From assembly GCF_011043525.1 (NCBI RefSeq), contig NZ_JAAKGO010000009.1:1-64000 (forward strand): 64,000 bases of DNA, written 5' to 3'. The position numbers and the translations under genes were made by a program. The DNA is from Sphingobacterium sp. SGG-5. Lineage in GTDB: Bacteria; Bacteroidota; Bacteroidia; Sphingobacteriales; Sphingobacteriaceae. The notes under the pieces were generated by a model. The model saw nothing but the letters and a program-made list of their open reading frames with translations. It had not been told where the DNA came from and did no database searches. Positions 39,105 through 48,087 of this stretch are shown piece by piece (the first letter of the stretch is position 1; each line of letters begins with the position of its first letter).

Positions 39105-39695
39105 ATGGTTGTCTTAGATACTCATTTACATTTATTGCGCAAAGGAAATCAACAAGGGCTCCAATTCTTTATGCAAAGGCATATCCGGGAATTGACGTAC
39201 TTTGCGCAGCGTATCGTCCAAAAGACAGAAATTGCTGAAGAAATTGTACAGGACAGTTTTGTGAAAGTATGGGAGGCACGGCATAGTTTTCAAACCGCAG
39301 ACAACATCAAGGCTTTTCTTTATATTTCTACAAAGAATGCTTGTCTTAACTATATAGACTCGGCCGACACACGCAGACGTACATATTATAATGAGCTTTC
39401 GGAAGATATTCTACATCCCGATACCGATGTACTTACTGGGATAATCCATGCGGAGACCATAGGAATCATCTATAATGAATTAGAAAAGTTGCCCGCCCAA
39501 CAGGCTAAGGTGTTTCGATTGTCCTTTTTTGAAGGCTTTTCTACAGAAGAGATTTGTCGAGAGCTCGGTATTTCTTCAAATGCGGTTTTTTTAGCTCGCT
39601 CCAGAGCTGTACAGACTTTACAAAAGATATTTAAGGATAAGGATACGCTTTATTACATTGCGTTTTTACATATTCTTTTTACGCCTCTTAAATAA
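39105..39695 (+). CDS. ECF-type RNA polymerase sigma factor
   Basis: A 196-aa sigma-70 family protein with only regions 2 and 4. Region 2 includes FAQRIVQKTEIAEEIVQDSFVKVWEAR (in two parts: helix and -10-binding element), region 4 LPAQQAKVFRLSFFEGFSTEEIC followed by the recognition helix SSNAVFLARSRAVQTL. It is separated from its probable anti-sigma factor FecR (31653) by the first SusCD operon, an unusual order. Matching promoter-like elements before fecR and before the 39988 gene suggest it drives both halves of the locus. Confidence 0.93.
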   Translation: MVVLDTHLHLLRKGNQQGLQFFMQRHIRELTYFAQRIVQKTEIAEEIVQDSFVKVWEARHSFQTADNIKAFLYISTKNACLNYIDSADTRRRTYYNELSEDILHPDTDVLTGIIHAETIGIIYNELEKLPAQQAKVFRLSFFEGFSTEEICRELGISSNAVFLARSRAVQTLQKIFKDKDTLYYIAFLHILFTPLK

Positions 39696-39741
39696 TTTTT
39701 GTAACAATATCTTCTGTTATAAATTCTATTTCAAAAAAAAT

Positions 39742-39788
39742 AAAAATTTTGGACAGGTTTTTCTGTTTTTCCTGTTTCTATGTTTAGA
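39742..39788 (+). promoter_or_regulatory. Shared 47-bp promoter-like element, copy 2
   Basis: AAAATTTTGGACAGGTTTTT, a T-rich tract and CTATGTTTAGA, with the same spacing as the copy before fecR. It lies about 200 bases before the 39988 gene and after the sigma gene. The 290-base gap holds nothing else I can name apart from an A/T-rich stretch. Confidence 0.55.
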
Positions 39789-39987
39789 GAAGGTATGAAC
39801 TCCATGTGAGTACGTTGCCTATCTTAACTAGAGAAAACCGATTATAGGTGTCATTTAGTGGATAAACTGGAGAATTTTGCCCTAAGCATAAGGTGCTGTC
39901 TGGGCAAATTTTGTGTCAACTTGGATGACGTTAAAAAAGTATAATCAATTTACGGGTACGTAAACAAGATATAAAAAACAGATATAA

Positions 39988-41664
39988 ATGAACATTATGA
40001 TGAACCTTAGGAATTATTTAGCCCTTTTCTTCTTTTTGTGTATAACTGCACTGACCACGAGTGCCTCTACGGCAGACGAGTATGTATTCCACTTTCGGTC
40101 CAGTGTCGTATATGGATCCCAAAAGAATGATCTGACGATGTATGTTTCGACGGATTTCCCCGGTGGCAATACACTCGACGACATCAATAGCTCGACTTGG
40201 GAAGATATAACAAATAAGCCTACCTTAAGCGAGGGGACTTCCTTTGTAAACTCCGGTGATGTGGATTTTACACCATTTATTAAACCAGGCAAACCGTTAT
40301 TTATCGCCTTTAAATACAGTGCGCCGGCTACGCCTCGACCTACACAGCGAATGTGGCGAATAACAAGGCCTTCTTTTAAGCACAATGGTGCAAACGTAAA
40401 CCTCTCGGAATGGCTATTCATCAATCATGCAGATAATGACGAGAATGTTGGCTGGGAGAAAATGACGAATGGTGCAGGCATTCAGTACCGTTCGCGTATG
40501 ACAAAGAAAAAGACAGAAAGTTGGGCGGTTGTACAGGTATTGCTCCCCGGTACAAAACCAATTATTTCGGGCGTAACTAGTTCGGTGGCAAAAGCTGCGA
40601 AGCCGACAGAGACCGTATCTACAGAAAAGGTTAAGTCTGGTGGCAATTCGGGAACTGCGGTTGTTACACGGGAGGATTTGAAGAAAGCGATGTACGAGGC
40701 TTATCTTGCAAACGGGCCAGATCCAGCGATTCAGAATCAATTGGGGAAGGCAGAAGTGCTGGAAAAGATTAAGCTGGAGGGTTATGAACGCTGGCATATT
40801 AAATATAAGGTCGATAAAGAGGAATATTCCTATGCTTTCATCCTGCTTCCGCTACATATTTCGGCAGGAGCCAAACTCCCGTTGATGTTATGCCCTCATC
40901 CAACGTATAACTTGGGCAAGAATAGAGTGGCGGATTTGTATGACGAACCGGCAAAAAGTAAATCCGATTCGTTGAGCAGGGTTTCCCGTCAATATGGTGT
41001 GGATCTGGTAAAAAGAGGGTTTGTTGTTTTTGCACCCGATAGAGCAGGGTATGGCGAACGCCGGTTATTACCTGATGCAGGGTTTAAAGAAAATATGTCT
41101 GCTTTTTCCAAAAAAATGCGGGAGACGTATCCTAAATTTGGCTTAAACGGCAAGGCCATCTGGGATCTACAGGTCGGCCTCAACCTCATGCTGACGTATG
41201 ATTTTGTGGACAAGGAGAATGTCGGAATAATCGGGCATTCGCTGGGTGCGTGGGATGCGATTCTTTTTTCAGCATTGGATGACCGGGTAAAGGCTGCAGT
41301 GGTCAACTCCGGGGGTATGATCGCCTACTTACCCGAATTATGGTCTGAGGATCAGACTGCATTGCGTGCTTATATCGGGTCGCGCTCAAAACAGTCATTA
41401 ACAAAAAATGTCAACATCTTTTTGATGCTGAATGCGTCGCGCTCCGTTTTCTATCTATTCTCCTTACGGGATCCGTTTTACAAAGGTGCACCACAATTGT
41501 TGGAGGGCTATAAAACGATATATGAATATTATAAAGCGCATAATCCCAAAAAGCGGGCGGATATTTCGTATTTCCTGCACCGGGATGGTCACGATTTTGC
41601 GCCTACAGCCCGGGCTGCGGCATATACGTGGCTTGAGGAACGGTTAAAGGAGAATGAACAATAG
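39988..41664 (+). CDS. DUF5017 domain fused to an alpha/beta hydrolase
   Basis: A 558-aa exported protein (signal ending TSAS). Residues about 27-195 are a DUF5017 module paralogous to the 44398 protein (VVYGSQKNDLTMYVSTDF, IKPGKPLFIAFKY, RPTQRMWRIT). After a linker, residues about 225-558 form an alpha/beta hydrolase with the nucleophile elbow GHSLGAW (Ser) and the late histidine HRDGHDF, as in dienelactone-hydrolase or acyl-peptidase-like esterases. The fusion suggests a carbohydrate esterase brought to polymer by DUF5017. Substrate is unknown. Confidence 0.82.
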   Translation: MNIMMNLRNYLALFFFLCITALTTSASTADEYVFHFRSSVVYGSQKNDLTMYVSTDFPGGNTLDDINSSTWEDITNKPTLSEGTSFVNSGDVDFTPFIKPGKPLFIAFKYSAPATPRPTQRMWRITRPSFKHNGANVNLSEWLFINHADNDENVGWEKMTNGAGIQYRSRMTKKKTESWAVVQVLLPGTKPIISGVTSSVAKAAKPTETVSTEKVKSGGNSGTAVVTREDLKKAMYEAYLANGPDPAIQNQLGKAEVLEKIKLEGYERWHIKYKVDKEEYSYAFILLPLHISAGAKLPLMLCPHPTYNLGKNRVADLYDEPAKSKSDSLSRVSRQYGVDLVKRGFVVFAPDRAGYGERRLLPDAGFKENMSAFSKKMRETYPKFGLNGKAIWDLQVGLNLMLTYDFVDKENVGIIGHSLGAWDAILFSALDDRVKAAVVNSGGMIAYLPELWSEDQTALRAYIGSRSKQSLTKNVNIFLMLNASRSVFYLFSLRDPFYKGAPQLLEGYKTIYEYYKAHNPKKRADISYFLHRDGHDFAPTARAAAYTWLEERLKENEQ

Positions 41665-41666
41665 AT

Positions 41667-44372
41667 ATGAAAGAAAGTATAATGAGACAAGTTTATCTGG
41701 CGTGTTTGTCGCTGCTGATTTTTTTTCCGATTGTCCTATCGGCGCAGGAAAATGTGTTGGTGTATGGGGAAGCCTTTTCTAATTCTGCAGTGTTGAAAAA
41801 AGATTTGGAAAACAAGAATTTCAAGGTGCAGTACATCACTGCTGCTGGCTTATCGGATATCACGGTGGACCAGGGACGATTGCTGTTGATGGGTGGAGAT
41901 ACACCCTGCCCGCCCGAAAGTAGACAGGCAATCAGCAAATATTTGGCAAAAGGAGGAAATGTAATGATGGTAGGTCCGGCCCTCTTTGATTATACGCCGA
42001 AACCTATTCGCCCCGTTCCCGTAGTGGACTTTAGCAGCAGCAAGAATTATAAAATTTTAAAACCACTTCGGAAACCAAGATTGGGGTCGATGGAAAAACC
42101 TGTTATCCAGGTGGTGGATGTTCCTTCGAGTAAGGATAAAGGCCTGTCCTTTTCGACGAAAGAAAGAGGGATGGCAGATACGTATGTGCAATTTGCTGTC
42201 GCACAGCACGCGTCTTCGACGAAATCGGTGCTAACCTTTAACGCGAAGGGTAATCACTATATGGATTTACTCGCTCTTGAGATTAAAGATAAAGATAAGA
42301 ATAGGTGGTTGACATTTGTCCCATTATCATTAGAATGGAAAGAATATACGGTGTCTTTAGCGGACTTTCTACCGGAAGGATGGAAGTCAGAAGGTACGAT
42401 GTATCCGTTGCTTGAGCCGGCACAGGTTGATTCCCTTGCGATAGGGGCTAATCTCGCGACAGTATGGAAAGAAAAGCCAATGGCTTTTGGGATAGCCAAC
42501 GTGGCATTGTGTGAGAACGCTACCGGTATATATACGCCAACTTCTGCATTGAATGCACTACGATTGCCTTTTCTGGAAAATGGGATAACCGTTCCACAAT
42601 GGATTGTCGATCCTTTTTTTCAATCGCAGCCTGAGGGAAGCACAGAAACATTGGTGTCACCTCAGGATTCGCCGTTTGCTGCTGTGTCACCGGTAACGGT
42701 GAAGGATAAAGTCTTATTAGCGGATGCTTTAGTAGAATTTCCGGGATCAATGAGCGGTACGGATACCAAAAAGAGCTACGACTATCGTCTAGATCGAGAA
42801 AAACGTGCGATACCCCTTTTGGTGACGAATGGGGGCAATGTGGTTGCGCGGTTTGATATTCATGCCGGAGGCAAATACCGACATGCCGCGGTAGCGGCAT
42901 TTGGTCTGCAGCCTGAGACCATGTTAGCACATGCGGACTTGCGCCGTACACTAACGGATGCCATTGATTTTATTTTACGAACACCCCGTGTATTGAAGAC
43001 AACGGTGAATACAACTACGCAAAAGGCGGATGAGGAGATCGTGCCGAAATTTAAGATTCTGTTGCAGAATCCAACATCGCAGACGGTGAAGGGAAAATTG
43101 ACCTTAGCTATTGAAGGCCTGTCACAGAAGAAAGTGGATGTAACGATTTCACCCCGTGAGACCTTGGATCGGATTGTCCAGTTTGGTGAAGTGCCGGCTG
43201 ATTTTTCATTTAAGAAGTTTGACTGGAAGATCGAGCTGACAACACCTTTGGGCAACGATCGTGTACAGGAGACAGTGGACGTGGAGCGCGCCATGTTGGA
43301 AGCATTTATCCATTTGGTTGAAACGCAAAAGAAATACCCGGACGGGCGATATAGCAACCATTATTTTGGCGATGCCTATGGCGTACGAGCCATGTTTGCT
43401 TATCTGGATTTTCTGGATCGCAATCCCGAGCACCTGGCAAAGAATACAGATTTGTGGAAAAAAATTTCACCGGCGGATATACGGGAAAGTGCGATACGTT
43501 TTTGTGACATGTTGGTCGAGCGGCAATTGCCGGATGGTGCACTTCCCATGGGGTACTCCGAACATGCGCATGGTTATAATGTTGCCGATGGCGGACAAAT
43601 GGTGTTGGCTTTATCCCAATTGTCACGATATGTGAAAGACGAACAAAAACGGAAGACCTATATGAATGTGGTCTACCGCTTTATGGATTGGGCAGAGACA
43701 TACTATATCGATAAGGCAAAATCTGATTCGCTGAAAACAAGTGAACCGGATGCTTATAAAAAGGGACAAGCGAAAGAGGGGCTATATGGCTTAGGCCGAT
43801 CCGGAAAACGGCGTCGGGAGACAGGGCCTTCCTGGGTACTGTCGGATATATTAGGCGCACAGGTGTATGTGGCCTATGTCGACAAAAATGATCGTCAGCA
43901 AATGTATCGGGAGATAGCTGAAAGAAATGTCCGGTTTTACGCCAATGCCCAATATTCGGCAGCGGGATATTATCAGGCTGAAGCGCTTTTCTGGTCCTAC
44001 TTGACCACGCAAGACAAGTCGATCCGGAAAGTAATTGCGGCAAATCTGAAAAACTCATTCCTACCCCCGTTATATAAAGGAAAGCTGAATGATATGTACG
44101 ATTTGGGATCCCGATCGACTTTGCGGGCTCTACCGCTACTTTATTATCAGCAGTTCATCGCGAACACGGCCAGTAACCGAGCCGTACTGCTCAAATATAT
44201 TTGGAGCTTTGGTTCAGACGATTCAATGTCTTCCATGCACAATCTGGCACAGTCGTTTCCCAAACCTGTCCACGGCGAATCGCTCGCGGCAGCGAAATAT
44301 GCAGCATTAAGTGCGCTCTGGGCCATGGAATTATTAGAACCGGGGTCGACATTATATCCCGGAGTGAATTAG
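41667..44372 (+). CDS. Large exported protein with alpha/alpha-barrel C-terminus, activity unknown
   Basis: A 901-aa exported protein (signal ending LSAQE; ATG 41682 is an alternative start). Residues about 25-110 resemble a class-I amidotransferase or ThuA-like flavodoxin fold (LLLMGGDTPCPPESRQAISKY). About 150-290 looks like a galactose-binding-type beta module (MADTYVQFAVAQH, WKEYTVSLADFLPEGW). The C-terminal 350 residues (about 550-900) are helical with QLPDGALPMGYSEHAHGYNVADGG-type loops, as in alpha/alpha-toroid hydrolases and lyases. I cannot assign a CAZy family. It follows the esterase by two bases and is a candidate main depolymerase of the locus. Confidence 0.75.
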   Translation: MKESIMRQVYLACLSLLIFFPIVLSAQENVLVYGEAFSNSAVLKKDLENKNFKVQYITAAGLSDITVDQGRLLLMGGDTPCPPESRQAISKYLAKGGNVMMVGPALFDYTPKPIRPVPVVDFSSSKNYKILKPLRKPRLGSMEKPVIQVVDVPSSKDKGLSFSTKERGMADTYVQFAVAQHASSTKSVLTFNAKGNHYMDLLALEIKDKDKNRWLTFVPLSLEWKEYTVSLADFLPEGWKSEGTMYPLLEPAQVDSLAIGANLATVWKEKPMAFGIANVALCENATGIYTPTSALNALRLPFLENGITVPQWIVDPFFQSQPEGSTETLVSPQDSPFAAVSPVTVKDKVLLADALVEFPGSMSGTDTKKSYDYRLDREKRAIPLLVTNGGNVVARFDIHAGGKYRHAAVAAFGLQPETMLAHADLRRTLTDAIDFILRTPRVLKTTVNTTTQKADEEIVPKFKILLQNPTSQTVKGKLTLAIEGLSQKKVDVTISPRETLDRIVQFGEVPADFSFKKFDWKIELTTPLGNDRVQETVDVERAMLEAFIHLVETQKKYPDGRYSNHYFGDAYGVRAMFAYLDFLDRNPEHLAKNTDLWKKISPADIRESAIRFCDMLVERQLPDGALPMGYSEHAHGYNVADGGQMVLALSQLSRYVKDEQKRKTYMNVVYRFMDWAETYYIDKAKSDSLKTSEPDAYKKGQAKEGLYGLGRSGKRRRETGPSWVLSDILGAQVYVAYVDKNDRQQMYREIAERNVRFYANAQYSAAGYYQAEALFWSYLTTQDKSIRKVIAANLKNSFLPPLYKGKLNDMYDLGSRSTLRALPLLYYQQFIANTASNRAVLLKYIWSFGSDDSMSSMHNLAQSFPKPVHGESLAAAKYAALSALWAMELLEPGSTLYPGVN

Positions 44373-44397
44373 ATTATCAATTATAAATTATAATATC

Positions 44398-44955
44398 ATG
44401 AGAAAAATTAATGCTATAACCCCAAAGACGACAATCCTGTTCTGGTGTATGTTATTTTTTGCCCAGTTAGGTTTTGCACAGACGACGCTATCATTTAAGA
44501 ATGCGGTCCAATATGGCTCACAGGAGAATAATCTTTCCGTGATGATTTCTACCGATTTCAATGGGAAATACGATTTGGAGAATGTGCAAAAAGCGACCTG
44601 GAAGGACGTGACAGAAAAATTTCATTTGGCATCAGATAAGAGTTTTATAGCATCCGGGGACTTAGATATGTCTCCGTGGATAAAGCCCGGACAGCAAGTA
44701 TATCTTGCTTTCCGATATCTGGGACAGGCGTCACCGAAACCAACACAAAGGAGTTGGGTTATCTCAAAGATTTCCCTGACATCTGATGGTGTAGATCACC
44801 GCATCCCGACCGAGCGCTTTACCATTGTCGATGCACCCGAAAATTTGGAAGGAGCCACGTGGATGAAGTCTGCTGTAGCGCTACGGTTCCGTTCTAATTT
44901 GTCAAAAATAAAATCTGAAAGTTGGGCAATAGTTCCGATTACAGAGGCTAAGTAA
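44398..44955 (+). CDS. Small exported DUF5017 protein
   Basis: A 185-aa protein consisting of a signal peptide (LGFAQ) and one DUF5017 module: VQYGSQENNLSVMISTDFNG, IKPGQQVYLAFRYLG, KPTQRSWVISK and SESWAIVPI. It lacks a lipobox, so it is probably periplasmic or secreted. Its closest relative in the window is the N-terminal half of the 39988 hydrolase. It may be a carbohydrate-binding partner of the enzymes upstream or of the SusC encoded next. Confidence 0.8.
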   Translation: MRKINAITPKTTILFWCMLFFAQLGFAQTTLSFKNAVQYGSQENNLSVMISTDFNGKYDLENVQKATWKDVTEKFHLASDKSFIASGDLDMSPWIKPGQQVYLAFRYLGQASPKPTQRSWVISKISLTSDGVDHRIPTERFTIVDAPENLEGATWMKSAVALRFRSNLSKIKSESWAIVPITEAK

Positions 44956-44990
44956 AGATTTAAAAAGAAATTATGATGATTTATAACCAT

Positions 44991-47900
44991 ATGAAAAGTA
45001 AAGCGAATATTTTTCTTCTTCTCTTGATGTTGTTTTCTATTGGTGTGAATGCCCAGGATAGAAAAGTCTCAGGCGTAGTAACCGATTCACAGACAGGCGA
45101 GGCTATCCGGGGCGTACTCGTATCCGTCAAAGGAAGTTCAACCAATACGCTGACCGATGACAACGGAAGGTACACGCTATCGGGTCTTTCGAATGACGCT
45201 GTCCTGTCTTTTACGTTTTTAGGTATGACGACGGTCGAGGCTTCTGTCGCAGGAAAGAGTGCCATTAACGTCACGATGGAGCGATTGGCTTTAGATTTAG
45301 ACGAAGTTGTTGTCATTGGTTACGGAACCCAGTCAAAACGAGATGTAACCGGTTCGATCGTGTCCGTATCCGGAGAGGATATGGGTACGAGTCCTGGGGG
45401 GACAATTGTGTCAGCGTTGCAGGGAAAAGTGCCGGGTATGCAGATTATAACGAACTCTGGAGAACCCGGGGCTGGAGCAACAATACAGATCCGGGGAGCG
45501 TCATCGATCAGCGGTGGTAATGAACCGTTATATATTGTAGATGGTGTGCCTATCGATGGAAGCAATATCACAGCACTCAACGATGCGGCGACCTTCAGCC
45601 CTTTGGCGAGCATCGATCCCAATGATATCGAATCCATCGAAGTATTAAAAGATGCAGCCTCCGGTGCGATTTACGGTTCCCGAGCGGCCAACGGGGTAGT
45701 TATCATTACCACGAAAGGAGGAAACAAATTTGAGAACGTGAAACCACGGATAACACTGAGCCATACCTCCAGTTCGGTACAGCCCGGTCGTAAAATGGAT
45801 GTCATGAACGCGGGGCAATTCCGCGAAGCTTATGTAGATGCCCGAACCAACAATGGGTCGACCATAAATGCAGACTGGATTGATAATCCGCATCATCCGT
45901 ATTATAACAATACAACAGATTGGCAAGATATTCTGTTTCGCAGTGCTTATCAGCATAATAGTAATCTGGGGATCCGGGGTAGCTCGGAAACGTTTTCTTA
46001 TGGTATATCTCTTGGTTATCGGGATCTTAAACCAACAATAGTACATACCGATTATGGACAAATGAATGCACGTGGAAATTTTTCCTATCGCATTACGAAG
46101 AATATTTCTGCAGAAACCCGGGTGTCCTATAGCAATATTGACTACACACGTATATTATCCTCTAGCGGGAGCTACTACAGTGCACTTCGGGCGGCGCTCT
46201 TTACCAACCCTGTCTTTACTCCTTATGATCCGCTTACGGGAGAGCTCATGGATTGGTTAGGGAAACGTGAACAGCGGAACCCTTTGGCAGTTGCCGAAAA
46301 GGTACCTGCGACATTTGATCGGAATATGACGACGTTGTCACAAAATGTCACTGCCGAACTGCTGAAGGGTTTGAAGTTCAAAACCAGTGTGTATGCAACG
46401 GTCTCTAAATTTGAGCAGTCTTATTATCAGCCCAAAACATTTAGCAACTCCACGCCAAGAAGGGATGACGGGCGCTATCAGCAGCGTACATCCAATCATT
46501 TTGTGAATGAAAACACCTTAAGTTATAACCGGCTTCTAAAAAAGCATCGTATCAGTGCGGTTCTCGGGCAGTCGATAGAGAAATGGTCGACGGATGGAAT
46601 TCAACATTATGGAGAAGATTTTGTTGATCCGAACGTGACGCCGATACAGGGGGCAGCTCGGATGACACGTGTGGAACAGACCATTTCCAAACGGGCCATG
46701 CTTTCTTTTTTTGGACGGGTGAACTACAGTTATGCCGGCCGATATCTTGCTTCTTTCACAATGCGACGTGATGGTTCGTCACGTTTCGGAGCAGACCGTC
46801 GTTATGGTAATTTTCCAGCGGCAACGTTAGGTTGGCGTTTTTCGGATGAAAGCTTCATGGATTTTTCCGACAACATTCTGGATAATGGTATGATCCGCGG
46901 TAGCTTCGGTATTACAGGGAATCAAGTCGCTCCCAACTACGCCTGGCAGGGTGAATTTAACCCCGCTGCGAGCCGCTATGACGGGAATGTGGCCATTCTC
47001 CATGATGCCATGATGAATAATAGGTTAGGATGGGAAACAACGACACAGTATAACGTCGGTCTTGATCTGTCTATGTTTAAAAAGCGGGTCTCGTTTACAG
47101 CTGATATTTACAAGAAACAAAGTGAAGATCTATTATTTAGCTTCCCGCTCAACGGTTATACGGGTTTTAACTCGATCACCCGAAACTACGGGAGTATTGA
47201 AAATAGAGGATTGGAGCTCTTGTTGGAAACGGTCAATTTAAATAAGGCGGTACGTTGGGAAACAGGTGTCAACTTCTCCCTCAACAGGAACAAGGTGACA
47301 GCCTTGCCAGAAGGAGAGGATATTTTGATCGGTGATTTTTCGTTGGGCCGGATCGGTGAACCTGCCGGCGTGTTTTTTGCCCATCGTGCATTGGGCGTAT
47401 ATGCCAATGATACAGACAATGTGTACTACGCGCCGGATGGTGCCGTAGGCCAATACACGAGAGGATCGGCTACAGGAGAAGTCTTCAAGGGGGGAGATAT
47501 GATCTGGGACGATATTGATGGTAACGGCATAATAGACGATAACGACCGGGTAATTATTGGTAATCCACACCCCAAGTTTATCGGTGGACTGAACAATAGC
47601 CTGGCTTACAAAAATATTTCATTGAAATTTTCCCTATACTGGTCGTACGGCAACCAAATCATGAATACCTTACGAAGAAGAAGGAATCAGATGCTTACCG
47701 CCGGAAATTTAGGGCAGGATGCTTTGCAACGTTGGAGAAAGCAAGGAGATGTTACCGATTTCCCCATGCTTCGGTATCAGGATTTAATGGGTAATTTCCG
47801 GACTTCCTCATTTACTATGGAAGATGGCTCTTTTGTTCGGCTTAAGGAAATTGTCTTAGGTTATACAGTTCCGGCCAAGTATTTAAAACGGTTCTTTCTC

Positions 47901-48068
47901 AACTCGCTTGGCGTGTATGTCTCGGGAACCAATTTGCTGACATGGAGTTCATATAGTGGGTTTGATCCCGAGGTAAATACATCGACCAATCCCTTCATTT
48001 CGGGAGCTGATAACGGATCATTGCCGCAGAGCCGCTCTTACAACTTCGGAATAACGGCTCAGTTTTAA
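44991..48068 (+). CDS. SusC-like TonB-dependent transporter, second of this locus
   Basis: About 1025 aa from the ATG at 44991, which gives a clean signal peptide (MKSKANIFLL...NAQ); an ATG at 44973 is possible. No STN domain. Carboxypeptidase-regulatory-like domain (RKVSGVVTDSQTGEAIRGVLV), DEVVVIGYG, plug with ALQGKVPGMQI and ASGAIYGSRAANGVVI, barrel ending NFGITAQF. It pairs with the SusD 19 bases downstream. Lacking STN, it is likely co-regulated through the sigma factor that responds to the first SusC. Confidence 0.95.
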   Translation: MKSKANIFLLLLMLFSIGVNAQDRKVSGVVTDSQTGEAIRGVLVSVKGSSTNTLTDDNGRYTLSGLSNDAVLSFTFLGMTTVEASVAGKSAINVTMERLALDLDEVVVIGYGTQSKRDVTGSIVSVSGEDMGTSPGGTIVSALQGKVPGMQIITNSGEPGAGATIQIRGASSISGGNEPLYIVDGVPIDGSNITALNDAATFSPLASIDPNDIESIEVLKDAASGAIYGSRAANGVVIITTKGGNKFENVKPRITLSHTSSSVQPGRKMDVMNAGQFREAYVDARTNNGSTINADWIDNPHHPYYNNTTDWQDILFRSAYQHNSNLGIRGSSETFSYGISLGYRDLKPTIVHTDYGQMNARGNFSYRITKNISAETRVSYSNIDYTRILSSSGSYYSALRAALFTNPVFTPYDPLTGELMDWLGKREQRNPLAVAEKVPATFDRNMTTLSQNVTAELLKGLKFKTSVYATVSKFEQSYYQPKTFSNSTPRRDDGRYQQRTSNHFVNENTLSYNRLLKKHRISAVLGQSIEKWSTDGIQHYGEDFVDPNVTPIQGAARMTRVEQTISKRAMLSFFGRVNYSYAGRYLASFTMRRDGSSRFGADRRYGNFPAATLGWRFSDESFMDFSDNILDNGMIRGSFGITGNQVAPNYAWQGEFNPAASRYDGNVAILHDAMMNNRLGWETTTQYNVGLDLSMFKKRVSFTADIYKKQSEDLLFSFPLNGYTGFNSITRNYGSIENRGLELLLETVNLNKAVRWETGVNFSLNRNKVTALPEGEDILIGDFSLGRIGEPAGVFFAHRALGVYANDTDNVYYAPDGAVGQYTRGSATGEVFKGGDMIWDDIDGNGIIDDNDRVIIGNPHPKFIGGLNNSLAYKNISLKFSLYWSYGNQIMNTLRRRRNQMLTAGNLGQDALQRWRKQGDVTDFPMLRYQDLMGNFRTSSFTMEDGSFVRLKEIVLGYTVPAKYLKRFFLNSLGVYVSGTNLLTWSSYSGFDPEVNTSTNPFISGADNGSLPQSRSYNFGITAQF

Positions 48069-48087
48069 CGATTAAAAAAATATACAG

